From NCBI GenBank assembly GCA_945859605.1, contig OX243819.1:1990861-2054860 (forward strand): a stretch of 64,000 bases of DNA, written 5' to 3'. The notes under the pieces were generated by a model. That model made no database searches. It saw only the letters and a program-made list of their open reading frames with translations, and was not told the DNA's origin. The stretch comes from Lumbricus rubellus (lineage: Eukaryota; Annelida; Clitellata; Crassiclitellata; Lumbricidae). Position 1 is the first letter of the stretch, and each line of letters starts with the position of its first letter. Below, piece by piece: positions 45,270 through 56,570 of this stretch. A program made the translations under genes and the position numbers.

Positions 45270-46630
45270 CAAGTTCAATTGAGTGGGGTGGGTAGATGGG
45301 AGGATGGATGAGTTAGTTGGTTGGGTGGATGGATGGTTGAATGGAGCAATTGGGTTTGGTGGATAGGTGGATGGACGGATGAATTGGGTGAGGTGGGAGG
45401 ATGGGTGGAGGGACGAATTGAGTGGTGTGTGTGTATATATAGATGAGTGTATGGAAGGATTGAGTGTTGGTGGGTGGATCAGTGGATGGATGAATTGAGT
45501 GTGGTGGGTGAATGGATGCATGGATGGTTTGATGAATCGGGTGCACGGTTGGTGGTTGCCAACTGGTTGGATGGATGAATTGGGTGGGCTAATGGGTAGA
45601 TAGATAAATTGAGTGGAGTGGGCTAATGGGTGGATGGATGAATTGTCAGAGGCGAGTTGATGGGTGGATCGATGAACTGAGTTGGTTTTGTGAACGGGTG
45701 GATGGATGAATTTTTTGGATGGGTGAATGGGGAAGGGATAAATTGAGTGGGGTGGGTAGTTGAGTGGATGGATGAATTGGGTGGGGTGAGTGAGTAGATG
45801 GATGGATGGATGAATTGTGTGGATGGGTGCACGGATAGATGGTTTAATTGCATGCGGTGAATGAATGGATGGATGAATTGGGTTTGGTTGATGGATGGAT
45901 GTATGGATGAATTGAGGCGGGTGAATGAATGGATGGATGAATTGGGTTTGGTTGGTGGATGGGTGTATGCAGGGTCTTTCTTAGAGCCTCATGTTAAAGT
46001 CTGTTTTTCACACCCCGATTCCAAGTGGATAATACTCCAAACCCCCAGTTATTTTTCCACAATTCTTTCACTGGGTGTATGGATGAATTGTGTGTGTGGG
46101 TGGATGAGTAAATGGAAGAATTGGGTGGTGGTGGTGGTGGTGGTGGTGGTGGTGGATGTGTGGATGGATGATTTGAGTTTGGTGAGTGGATGGGTGGAAT
46201 CCGGTGGATGGATGAATTGAGTGTGGTGGTTGGTTGGATAGATGAATTGGTTGGGACGGGCGGATGGATGAATAAATGGGTGGGGTTGTTGTATAAATTA
46301 ACTGGGTAGGTTGGGTGGTGGATAGGTGGATGAATTGGGTACGGGGGTGGGGGTGGATGGACTGGTAGGAGAATCATCTGAGTGGCGGTGGGTGAATGGT
46401 TTGGGTGTGGTGTGGTGGATGGATAGATTAAATGGAATGGAGGGTGGATGGATGGATGAATGAATGAATTGGGTAGGATGGTTGGTCACGTCGATAAATT
46501 GAGTGTGGATAGGTTAATGGATGAATTGGGTGGGTGTGGGTGTGTGGATGGGTGGAAGGATAAATGGATGATCTGGGTGGGGTGGGTGAATGATTTGGGG
46601 TGGAGGGATGGGTGGATGGATCCATTAGGA
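45270..46630. repeat. TGGATGGATGAATTGGGTGGG minisatellite
   Basis: About 1.35 kb of variable units (roughly 35-50 bp) built from TGGATGGATGAATTG and GGGTGGGTGG, with a (GGT)n stretch at 46123-46155. A MITE interrupts it at 45970-46073. The long frames on both strands are low-complexity by-products. Confidence 0.93.
45970..46073 (-). mobile_element. MITE of the CAGTGTGAGAATTGTGG family in the minisatellite
   Basis: A shortened 104-bp copy in reverse orientation, flanked by the perfect octamer GGTGTATG (45962-45969, 46074-46081), itself minisatellite sequence. Confidence 0.88.
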
Positions 46631-48125
46631 CGAACCGCCCTATAGGCCTGATGACTTCTCACGTACCACATGCATGCAACACACATAATTAGCACCGAAT
46701 GCCTCTTCTAAGCTCCGGTAAGAAACGTTTTCCATTTAGAACTTGGAGTGGAACAGGGACTATGTGTGGAGTATGTGGTAACCGTTCGAATGTACAACAT
46801 GCACCTCGACGTATACTGCCGACTAAACGTTCTGATACCTAATACACAATGTTTCGCCGAAGTGAATTGGAAGCGGGCTAAAGTGACCCTCAATTAATCA
46901 CCCACTACACTCTCGACACCACCACCACCACCAAACCACCGCCACTCCCCTCGACCCCATCAACTTTTATCATCAATCAATCACAGACATTCCCTCATCT
47001 CAGTGGATGCAAATCATTCCATAAGCCACACCCTTCGTCAAGAAGCACCACCCACATGTCGGTGAGTGACGTGACTCCACCCAATGCGTGTCTGTTGGCA
47101 TGCGGAATTACCTGGGTTGCTGCTGCAGCTGGTGCTGAGGTTTCAAGGTCTTTAGGTGATAGTTAAGTCTTGGATGAACTCATTCGTATGATGCGCAGGA
47201 TACGAATGCTGCTGCTGCTGCAATCTCGATGGCGAATACGTGGTGAGTACAACTTCCATCGATACGTCCATCCATCCATCCATCCATTATCCACACATTC
47301 ATCCATCCATTCATTCAGATATCCATCTATTCATAATTCATTCATATCTCCATGATGCATGGCTCCATCTATCCATTCAGAATCTGCGCAAAAAAGTGTA
47401 CTCATGACGTGCGATCAGTCCATAGTTATTCACATTTTTGTGCAGGTTAAGTAATTAGGATTTAGGAGGGGGTAATTTGAAACCTTTACACCGGGCATTG
47501 ACTGCATGCATGCATGGTATACGACGATGCGGATATGCATGCTTGCCATTGTTATCAGTCATAATTACTACAAGTATTTTTTTCTTGAACAAAAACGCTT
47601 GCAGATAGATGAACGCGGGCTATAGCAAAATGTTGAATCGATTAAATGCAAGGTGCACAATGCACATGCACCGTGGATTCAAGAGAGAAACTCTTTCTGA
47701 AATACAACTGCATGCAGGGATTAATGAAGAGAAAACTTGCTAATGGTAGTAGAGAATGATGGTAGGCTATATATCAAAATTGAATGTGGATTAAGAAAAT
47801 CAATTATTATTTCTTCGATGAAAAATGTATTGAAGTAGATAATTTCGTCTTATAGAATTAAGATAGATTGAGGAAGAGAATTATGGCTCAAATAGAGTTT
47901 GGAATGAGGCAATTGAGGCATGCATGCAATCTCTCCCAAACTGGAAGCTGATGTCTTGATGAATGAAGGGTGCACGGATTGTTGAAAAAACTGTTTCTGA
48001 AATTTAAGCTGAACCAATAAAGAAAATGCTTAAATCTCAAGTTAAAAGTATAAGCTTAAGCTAGATTTTTAAATAACGCTATGCCTACTTAAATGGATGA
48101 TATAATTATTAGTGAAGTCAATTCA
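46631..48125. other. gene-free stretch
   Basis: (CAC)n at 46917-46935, (CTG)n near 47205-47222 and (CATC)n at 47266-47287. From 47590, weak copies of the GAAGCTG..GATTAA motif. No gene recognised. Confidence 0.4.
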
Positions 48126-48131
48126 TTTTTA

Positions 48132-48372
<241 letters not shown>

Positions 48373-48375
48373 GCA

Positions 48376-48600
48376 ATTTATATAGCGCCCCCTAAAGGAA
48401 TATACTCAGAGGCGCTCCGACCCATGCAGGCCCGGTCAAAAAGAAAAGTCCTGAGCAATCTATATAATGTGCCAGAGATGTTCCGAGGTTGGGAACGCAG
48501 GTTAGAAGGAAGGTCATTCCAGATGGAAGGTCCACTGGTCCAGTGACCGAAAATGCTCTATTCTGCCTTGTGGCTGTGCGGGCATAGGGAACCAAATGGA
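48376..48600 (-). mobile_element. SINE-like element, tail joined to a microsatellite
   Basis: On the minus strand the body ends GGAGCGCCTCTGAGTATATT and GGGGCGCTATATAAATTGCA, matching other SINE ends, followed at once by the (GATA)n/(GATG)n tract. The body includes CCATCTGGAATGACCTTCC. The head is not clear. Confidence 0.55.
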
Positions 48601-49145
48601 ACTGGATTGGGAAAAACCAATTTCACCCTATGTAGATACTGGATTGATGAAGAGTTCTGCAAAAAATAGAAGTTGGATTGATAAGAACAATTTATTGATA
48701 AATATCAGTGACTTTGGTTTTTAAAAAAATTGTTGGATTAATGAAACTATAGGTCTATAATTATAGTGATGAAATGGAAGCTGGGCTGCAGAAAGGTATA
48801 GTTATATTATTTGATAAATAGAAATTGAAATAAACCACCTTCCATGTGCAATAATTATTTTAATCATTCCAACTTCCATTTGTCAAGCTTTCTCACAAGC
48901 ATGCATGCATGCAGGTTCTATATTTCAGCAGGAAATTTTCATCCATTTTACTGCATTTTAAGGAGGAATTATTCTCCTCAATCCAAAATCAAATTCGGCA
49001 AGACTTGCTTTCATCAATCCAAACTCTGTTTAAGACGAATTCGCTTTCTTTAATTTCAACATCAATTTAATAAGTATATAGCAATTTCTTTCATTAATCC
49101 ATCTTCCATATGCAAAGATCAGTTCCTTAAATATAACTTCCATAA
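48600..49145. repeat. diverged ATCCAGCTTC-motif repeats in both orientations
   Basis: Plus-strand GAAGTTGGATTGAT/GGAAGCTGGGCTG copies lie before 48800, and inverse copies (ATTCCAACTTCCATTTG, AATCCATCTTCCATATG) after 48860. This could be a decayed foldback element, but no terminal arrays are visible. Confidence 0.45.
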
Positions 49146-49149
49146 AATT

Positions 49150-49560
49150 TTACCCCGCACACGTTCGGCGCCATTGGTCCGTTGGTTGCCTGTGGCCAAT
49201 TGAAACGTTGCAACGCTTTCGTTCGAAGAGGGCGCACCTGCCTCCAACCTGTCATGCTTACAAACAGATAATTCAGTTGCTAGGCAACAGCGGGCGCTAA
49301 CTCCCCTCCCATCCTCTCCGCCAAGCCTCGTTATCCCTTCCTCTCACATCCTTATCCCATCCGTCAGATGGACGGGGGCACATGCCTTGGCTTTCCGACG
49401 CATCCAACGTTTCTCGCCCGTTTCATCAACAACGCCTCCGCGGTGCATGACGGGAACGGGCACCTGCTGATTTCAGTCAAGCGCAGTGCTGGCACCTAGC
49501 GAACGGGGAACAGCTCACCGAGCGCCTTCGAGTGTTCGATTAAATTCTGCATTTTTGTGT
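49150..49560. promoter_or_regulatory. promoter-like GC-rich patch with an RFX X-box
   Basis: Richer in G+C and CpG than its surroundings. It has CCATTGG (49172), GGCCAATTG, and a perfect palindromic X-box GTTGCTAGGCAAC at 49276-49288, the site bound by RFX factors at ciliary and other promoters. A small open frame of 43 codons starts at 49368 with G at +4; it matches nothing I recognise and may not be coding. No gene was identified downstream on either strand. Confidence 0.35.
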
Positions 49561-50385
49561 TGTGATGAACTTATGCACCATAGCTGTGACAATCGCTCCG
49601 CAAGGGTCATCTCAACTCAATGGATTGCGTGTATTATTTGCCACGTCTGTTAGACTGTTACAGTATTATACGCTACACCAATGCTGAGACCAATTGGCCC
49701 ATAAAAGATATCCTTCTTATCACATCTATTGCATGTCTCTTATCTTGACTCTTATCTTGTCTTATTTGGCTGACTTTCCATAGTCATACATAATAAAGCA
49801 AGAATCATTCTTGATGGAAACGAGTTTTTTCACAATGTTCCTGTTTCGTTTATCATGCAGCTGTGCAGCTGTAAACTATTTTCTTGCAGTCAAGATTACA
49901 TGTAGTTAAACTTGTTCATTGTCATCCGATTAGCAGTAATTTACCATGAATGAATGATGGAAAGCGAGAGAAGGGGTTGTGCAGATCTAAAAAATACCTC
50001 AAAGGAAGCCCTGGCTGGACCTATTAGAGTATACATGACATTGTATAATATTCAGAAAATAATATCAGCTTTGGACGAGACCGTGGCTAGGTTTGTGTAA
50101 TCAATAAATTTGCTAATGCAAAGTTTAATCTAGTCCCGGATGGATTCACGTTTGGAGGCGGGGGTGGGCTACTTTTCAGAGAAGGATGTTACCTAAATAA
50201 TTTATCTGGGGGAGGGATATTAGGTCAATTTATGTGCATCTATATTAACATGCAACAGCTCTAGATTTTTCTGGGGTTAAATGTCACTCTTGGGAAACTG
50301 CAGTCCTCCTGTTTTCTATTGAACTCTTATTGGTGAAGATCTCTGGTGTGTTTTCTTCAGATTGGAACCGTCATCAGATTGGAAA
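49561..50385. other. gene-free stretch
   Basis: A partial copy of the 196-bp MITE (about 49960-50015, ending AAGCCCTGG). Otherwise no feature. Confidence 0.45.
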
Positions 50386-50752
50386 GCGTCACTGACGACT
50401 ACCGCCGTCTGCGATATCAGATTAGAAGACGTCGTTGACAACGGTTACCGTCAGATTACACGACGTCAAAGACAACAATACACGACGTCAAAAACAATAA
50501 AGCGTCACTGACAATAAAGCGTCATTGACAACAATACAGGGCGTCAAAGACAATAAAGCGTCACTGACAATAAAGCGTCATTGACAACAATACAGGGCGT
50601 CAAAGACAATGAAGCGTCATTGACAATAAAGCGTCATTGACAACAATACACAGCGTCAAAAACAATATACCGTCAAAGACACTAAAGCGTCAAAAACAAT
50701 AAAACGTCAAAGACAATAAAACGTCAAAGACAATAAAGCGTCATTGATAACA
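50386..50752. repeat. CGTCA minisatellite upstream of the bHLH gene
   Basis: About 20 units of 17-18 bp, consensus GCGTCATTGACAATAAA with CGTCAAAGAC and CGTCACTGAC variants. About 19 CGTCA pentamers were counted by eye (TGACG on the other strand, a half CRE). It ends about 95 bp before the ATG of the bHLH frame. A TATATAA at 50807-50813 lies between. Confidence 0.9.
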
Positions 50753-50847
50753 AAATCCGGATATGTAAAGCGAACGATTTATTCCTAAGCTAATAATTAT
50801 CTGCGCTATATAATTTGTCTCATATTACACGAACGGCAGAATATACG

Positions 50848-51447
50848 ATGGATTACCACCAACACCAGACTTGTTTCGACGTCGACGACCTCTCCCTGAC
50901 CTACCCAGAACTCTTTGCACCCTCACTTCCGGAAAGCCGTCGGCGTCGGAAGGGCTGCAAAAGGAAGTCGGACGACTCACCACCGGATCCTGAAGTCTAC
51001 TACTCCTACCACGGCGGCGCATGCGCGGAACTGTCTGCGACGGTAGCGCCCTCGTGTGGTGGCGATTACCCGAGGCCGCCGGTACCCCAGCGGAAAGCAG
51101 CCAATGCGAGAGAGAGGGACCGAACCCACAGCGTTAATTCAGCATTCACTACACTTCGAACTCTTATTCCAACTGAGCCAGCGGACAGGAAACTGTCGAA
51201 GATTGAGACGATTCGATTGGCGACCAGTTACATCGCCCACCTTCAGACGGTCCTCGTGGCCGGGCTGGACTGCATGGAGCAACCGTGCATGAGGGTCAGG
51301 GAGGAGACGGAAGGCACCGCCGCTGGTGGTGGTGGTGGGAAGGGTGGAAGGAAGAGGGAGGAGGGACTCGTACCAATCTGCACGTTCTGCCTCAGCGCCT
51401 CCAAGGCGAAGACGAAAACACAGAATGTAGGTCATGATGTTAATTAG
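50848..51447 (+). CDS. SCX/TCF15-like: bHLH transcription factor, Scleraxis/TCF15 (Paraxis) type
   Basis: A 199-codon frame from ATG 50848 (A at -3, G at +4). Residues 1-30 are acidic and aromatic, 31-40 an Arg/Lys cluster likely to serve nuclear import. The bHLH is at 82-135: basic region Ala-Asn-Ala-Arg-Glu-Arg-Asp-Arg with the E-box-contacting Glu89, then the helix-loop-helix with [17 protein letters not shown], diagnostic of the Scleraxis/Paraxis subfamily rather than Twist, HAND or MyoD. After helix 2, a Gln-Pro-Cys and a late Ile-Cys-Thr-Phe-Cys-Leu-Ser (177-183) match conserved C-terminal spots of that subfamily. Known roles are E-box-dependent control of mesoderm, somite and tendon programmes as E-protein dimers. 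SCX and TCF15 cannot be separated here. After Gln191 the frame enters a 35-bp tandem repeat; a donor (AAT/GTAGGT or GTAG/GTCATG) probably ends the exon there, so the last eight residues may be intron. A second exon was not found. Confidence 0.92.
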   Translation: MDYHQHQTCFDVDDLSLTYPELFAPSLPESRRRRKGCKRKSDDSPPDPEVYYSYHGGACAELSATVAPSCGGDYPRPPVPQRKAANARERDRTHSVNSAFTTLRTLIPTEPADRKLSKIETIRLATSYIAHLQTVLVAGLDCMEQPCMRVREETEGTAAGGGGGKGGRKREEGLVPICTFCLSASKAKTKTQNVGHDVN

Positions 51448-51625
51448 ATTAAATACAGAATGTAGGTCATGATGTTAATTAAATCAATCACGGAATTTAG
51501 GTCATGATGTTAATCAAATCAAATACAGAATGTAGGTCATGATGTTAATCAAATCAAACACAGAATGTAGATCATGATGTTAATCAAATCAAACACAGAA
51601 TGTAGATCATGCTGATTATGCTAAG
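51420..51625 (+). repeat. 35-bp tandem repeat starting at the bHLH exon end
   Basis: Five and a half units beginning at 51420, 51455, 51490, 51525, 51560 and 51595, each containing CAGAATGTAG(G/A)TCATGATG. The first unit is the end of the open frame; each of the first four keeps a possible splice donor (GTAGGT or TAG/GTCATG). Confidence 0.93.
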
Positions 51626-51919
51626 TACATGCATGTGTTTGCAGACATGTCACGTCCTTCAGTTACATGACTTGTAGCAATCTTCAACGCATCCAACAAT
51701 TATTCTCTATACAAGCTCGCATCTTCATATTCAAATCCCATTAGATGTGTTTGATTTTATCAATAAAATAAAACACATCTAATGGGATTTGAATATGTAG
51801 ATGCGCGCAGCACAATGCGAGCTTGTATAGAGAATAATTGTTGGATGCGTTGAAGATTGCTACATATAACTGAAGGACGTGACATGTCTGCAAACACATG
51901 CATGTACATGTACTTAGCA
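51620..51919. repeat. 300-bp foldback sequence (inverted repeat)
   Basis: Arms 51620-51752 and 51771-51919 are near-perfect reverse complements around an 18-bp AT-rich centre. The right arm has about 14 extra bases (GCGCGCAGCACAAT). The ends are GCTAAGTACATGCATG and complement. Likely a foldback MITE. No target duplication recognised. Confidence 0.9.
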
Positions 51920-52079
51920 AGTCATATATAGCATAGGCTATAGTATATAATTAAGACAAGAGCAGACAAGAGAGTATAATATTATATATAGGCTACTGTA
52001 TACAGTCTATATAACATGTTTTTGTAATAGCAGATCGTGTGTGTCTGTCTGTGTGTTTGTCTGTATGTTCTGTCTGTCT

Positions 52080-52080
52080 T

Positions 52081-52127
<47 letters not shown>
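52080..52127. repeat. (TGCC)n microsatellite
   Basis: About 12 TGCC tetramers preceded by TGTCTG repeats. 52128-53150 beyond it is gene-free, with (TA)n at 52338-52372 and 52615-52760. Confidence 0.93.
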
Positions 52128-52336
52128 ATCCGAAATATCGTCACCCTGATCAGTGCTCTTAAGACAGTTACTGTAGCTATCTCAAGAGTAGGCCTACTGA
52201 CGCTGACGGAAGTTTCAGAAATGACTTTAAACGTCAAGTGTGACGTTACAGTGTACCTATAATATGGACCTTATTACTAAAGTCGACCTATTACATAAAT
52301 AGGTAAGATAACCACATGCATGCAATAATATATAGG

Positions 52337-52374
<38 letters not shown>

Positions 52375-53150
52375 GACTGAGCAGTGAGCATGTATACACT
52401 GTATAGTATAATGAATATGGTATTCTGTTCAGCATGTGGACGCCGCGTGTTTGTTTTTCCAACGCATCAGTTTACAACTATATGGGGGCGCTACAAAAAC
52501 CCAGACAGACAATTAAGGCAGTTTATACACACGCATTTGTATACACAGAGGTCTACAAATTAGCCTATCTATCTCCGATATAATAATGTTACTTCCTTGC
52601 TTTGTATATATGTATAGAAATTATATATAATAATATATAGAATTTTATACATTATATATGTTATATAATATGTATATATATAATATATATATATAATATA
52701 TGTCATATATAAAATATATGGAATTCATTAGGCCTATATAATTATATCATATATATATAGGTAGGCCCATACTGAATTTTATGTATTTATTGAAGGCCTA
52801 CATAATGTGTGTGCGTGCATGTTTGAGTGTCAACCATATATTTTTATTATGATTGTGTCAACTGCAATTAGACTTCGTCTTATCATAGATGACAAGCCAG
52901 ATAGGCTAATTGGCGATTGTTTTTCTTGGTTGGCGCTGGTTGGGGTGCCAGAAGTAACGGGAGAGGCGACAGAGAGTCAGCTGGGTGGATGGGGTATATA
53001 GGGTTTTAAAGTGGTGGCGCCAAGTGGTCACCCAGTAGGGGTCCCCCGATGAGCGTATAAGTTGGTGTCACCATTTGGTTGTTTCGATGGCATTGACCTC
53101 GTTAGCGAAACCTCCAACCGTATATGGTAGAGATCGAATCACCGATTATG

Positions 53151-53540
53151 GATAGACAGAGGAGGAGGGGTGGTAGGAGGAAGGTGGAGAGGAGAAGGTG
53201 GAAGAAGAGATAGGAGGATGCGGTAGAGGAGTATTTAGGAACAAGAACATGAAAAGACCGGGCGAGGGAAGGAGGAATACTACTGAGAAGACAAACAAGG
53301 GAATTATAGAAGGTGTTGTATAAGAAGGAACAGGAGAGTCAAGAGGACTAGCAAGGTCAGGAACACAAGGGAGGACGAGAAAAGAAGAGGAGGAGGGGGA
53401 GATGATGTTGAGGAAGAGGATGAGGATTGTTATCGCTTAAGTGGCTTCAATGTCGACAGGTTGTGAGTCTAAGACTATAAGAAGGAGGAAGTGGAGAAGG
53501 AGGAGGAAGTGGGAGTTTCATTACAAGCCACCAGATGGCC
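53151..53540. repeat. purine-rich GGAGGA tracts
   Basis: A/G-rich plus strand with GGAGGAG and GAAGGAGG runs. No gene. Confidence 0.7.
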
Positions 53541-53624
53541 AGCAGACATGATCGACTCAATGGTCTTCTGTGTCAGTCGTCTGTCACATAAGCTTATATT
53601 TGTATCTATAATTCTATATGTCTC

Positions 53625-53805
53625 TCTGTTTCTGCCGCTTTCTCTCTCTGCCCTTGTATGGCTCTGTCTGTCTGTCTCCGTAGGCCTAACTGTCTCTCTC
53701 TATCTGTCTCTCTATCTCTGTCTCTGTCTTTCTCTTTGTCTCTCTATATCTATCTCTCCCTCTGTCCGTCTTTGTCTGTATCTGCATGCCTGTTTCTGTC
53801 TCAAT
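53625..53805. repeat. (TCTG/TCTC)n microsatellite
   Basis: A pyrimidine-rich tract of mixed tetramers into which, or beside which, the second palindromic element has inserted. Confidence 0.85.
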
Positions 53806-53816
53806 ATACATGTATA

Positions 53817-55459
53817 CTGCCGTGCTAAGCAAAAAGACAGTAACTCAAGTTTTTCCGTTTTTGAGTTAGCACTTGTTTTCACATCTTGACAACATGTTCT
53901 ATCATATCTGGAAGCAAGGAAACGGTATCGGTCCTGGAACATGGAAAAAAACGGAAACGAAATTAACAGTATCTCAAAATTGGGTCGTCGTGCTAGGCAA
54001 AAACGCAGTAACTTGAGTTACTGTCTTCTTGCTTAGTATTCCATTTAGGCTATATTCAAGGCTGGCCGATTTACAGATATTTCAATATATCGGCTTTCAA
54101 ATAACCTATAGAATCGTCATCTTGGTGTCAAAACATACACATTAAAGGTCAAGGATTCCAATGGGGCCATTACAAAGTTCCCCATGACCTCAATGACGGC
54201 CATTTTGGAAAATGGCCGCCAATGATGACCCAAAAAGAAGGATTTTTCAATATCTCGGCTTTTAGTTCACTTGGAATCGTCATTTTGGTGTCAAAACATA
54301 CACATTTCGGGTCAAGGATCACAATAGGGCCATCACAAAGTTCTCTATGACCTCAATGGCGGCCATTTTTCAAAATGGCCGACCTAACAAGAAGGATTTG
54401 TCAATATCACGGCCTTCAATTAACTTAGAATCGTCATCTTGGTGTCAAAACATACATATCTCAGGTCAAGGATCCCAATAGGGCTATCACAAAGTTCCCC
54501 ATGGCCTCAATGGCGGCCATTTTTCAAAATGGCGGACCCAAAAAGAGGGATTTGTTAATATCTCGGCTTTCAGTTCACTTGGAATTGTCATCTTGGTGTC
54601 AAAACATGCACATTTCAGTCAGGGATCTCAATACTGCCATCACATAAATCCCAGTGACCTCAATGACCACCATTTTCCAAAATGGCCGACCCAAAAAGAG
54701 AGATTTGCAAAACTCACATTTTGGACGGCCATTTTGAAAATGACCGCCATTGAGGCCAGATGAAGTCTTGGGAGGCCCCATTGGAATCCTTGTCCCTAAA
54801 TATGTATATTTAGGCACCAAGATGACGATTCTAAGTGGATTTAATGCTGAGATATTAAAAAATCACGATTTTGGTCGGCCATTTTGAAAAATGGCCGCCG
54901 TTGAAGTCAGAGTTGGTTTTAGATGGCACTATTGGAATCATCGTCCCTAAATATGTATGATTAGACACTAAGATGACACCTCTAAGTTAAATAGAAGCCG
55001 AGATATTTAAGAATAAATTATGTATATCTGTCGGCCATTTTGGAAAATGGCTGCCATTGGGGCCAGAGGGCTAATCTGCAATGACCCTATAGCCAAATAT
55101 TTTTCTTAGGACACGTTCGTGGTATATACCAAATTTCATTCTTGTATCGCAAAGAGAACATTTGCTTTTCAGCAGCCCACTCTACCATACGATGAGTTAC
55201 TGCTTTCTTGCTTAGCATCAAACCGATGTTCAATTCTTCGATACTAAGCAAAAAAGCAGTATCTCATTTTTATACAATTTTTACACAAATTTAACGAAAA
55301 ACCAGTTTAGTTCCAAAATTCAGTAGTTTATATATAACTGTTTGCAAAAATTTAGAAAGATTCTAGCTTTATTTCTGGTTGAATTAAACCGATTTCTTCT
55401 TTATCGTTTCACGCAAAATCGTCTCTTTTGAGTTACTGTCTTTTTGCTTAGCACGGCAG
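53817..55459. mobile_element. 1.64-kb palindromic element, copy 2
   Basis: Nearly identical along its whole length to 28008-29639 and in the same orientation, with the same CTGCCGTGCTAAGC ends. It is flanked by TATA on both sides. The shared small open frame (near 54600-54820) lies in the repeat units and is not considered coding. The high similarity suggests recent mobility. Confidence 0.88.
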
Positions 55460-55985
55460 TATAGCCTATATACATGCATATATTTCTATGTGTGTCTCTC
55501 TCTGTATCTGTTTCTGTCTCTCTCTTGTTTGTCCGCCTCTGTGTCCATCCGCGTGTGTCTTCTTCTATACACAGATGCCTGATCTACGACTGTTTTCAGT
55601 TAACAAGGAATCTTGCGTAAACTTTTAAAAAAGTTCCAACCGCATTATGATAATTATACAAGTAGGCTAGGCCTACCTCGGAAAGACAGATATTCGCTGT
55701 TCTGTGTTAACGACCTGCAGAACCTTGCCTTCACCAGTGTGGCTCTTTCAGTCTATGATTATCATTATCCTATGATTTTATCTCAACTTATTGTTCAGTT
55801 CAGTCTAAACTGTAGGACACGTTTCTGACTGGTAGCGGGTTTTTGTGAAGCACCTGCAGCATTCCTATATATAATAGTTAATGAGCAGAGAAAACGGGTT
55901 CAATCAGTGGCGTATATATATATATATATAGGCCTACTGTCTATCAAATATGCCACCATTTGGAGAACGATATTAACCGATCTTC
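55460..55985. other. gene-free stretch
   Basis: A short TCTG/TCTC tract (55490-55530) that may be the continuation of the interrupted microsatellite, and (TA)n at 55914-55930. No gene. Confidence 0.45.
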
Positions 55986-55987
55986 AA

Positions 55988-55990
55988 TAG

Positions 55991-56048
<58 letters not shown>
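55988..56048. repeat. (GT)n microsatellite
   Basis: About 28 GT dinucleotides with one TTTG interruption. Confidence 0.96.
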
Positions 56049-56049
<1 letters not shown>

Positions 56050-56197
56050 AGGGGGTTCATGAACGTTTTGATTATACACTGTGCGGGAGGTTTGCTTATT
56101 TTCGATAATAAGTTAGACTGAGTTTGGGTTGGGGTTGTTGTCCCAATCAAGGTGCGGTAGGGAGGAGAGGGTTTAGAGTCGACGCAACAGGATTCAA

Positions 56198-56570
56198 GCC
56201 ACCGCCGCCTCCTCCTCGTCCTCCTCCACCACCACCACCATCACCACCACAAACCCACCACCACACCACCACGCACCATGCACCACGCACCATGCACCAC
56301 CACCACGCACCACCACACCACCACCACATCACCACCACACCACGCCACCAGCACCACCATAACCACCACTACACCACCACGCACCATGCACCACCATCAT
56401 GCACCACCACCACCACACCACCACCACCACACCACCACCACACCACACCACCACCACCACACCACCACGCACCATGCACCACCACCACGCACCACTACAC
56501 CACCACCACCACCACCACATCACCCCCACACCACCCCCACACCACCACCACCACACCACCAACAACAACA
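56198..56570. repeat. (CCA)n / CACCATGCACCA minisatellite
   Basis: ACC-based array with CACCACGCACCATG blocks, then (AAC)n and (TAA)n to 56603. The His/Thr/Pro-rich frames across it are by-products. 56604-57420 beyond is gene-free. Confidence 0.92.

Noticed and set aside
45234..46695. His/Pro/Ser-rich minus-strand frames
   Set aside because: Translations of the GGATGAATT minisatellite; periodic and low complexity.
50386..50752. Regular short repeats that could suggest a CRISPR array
   Set aside because: Units are directly abutting with no unique spacers, and the window is an animal genome; it is a minisatellite.
50815..50847. Eleven extra N-terminal codons of the bHLH frame
   Set aside because: The extended frame opens with TTG, not ATG; the ATG at 50848 has a good context.
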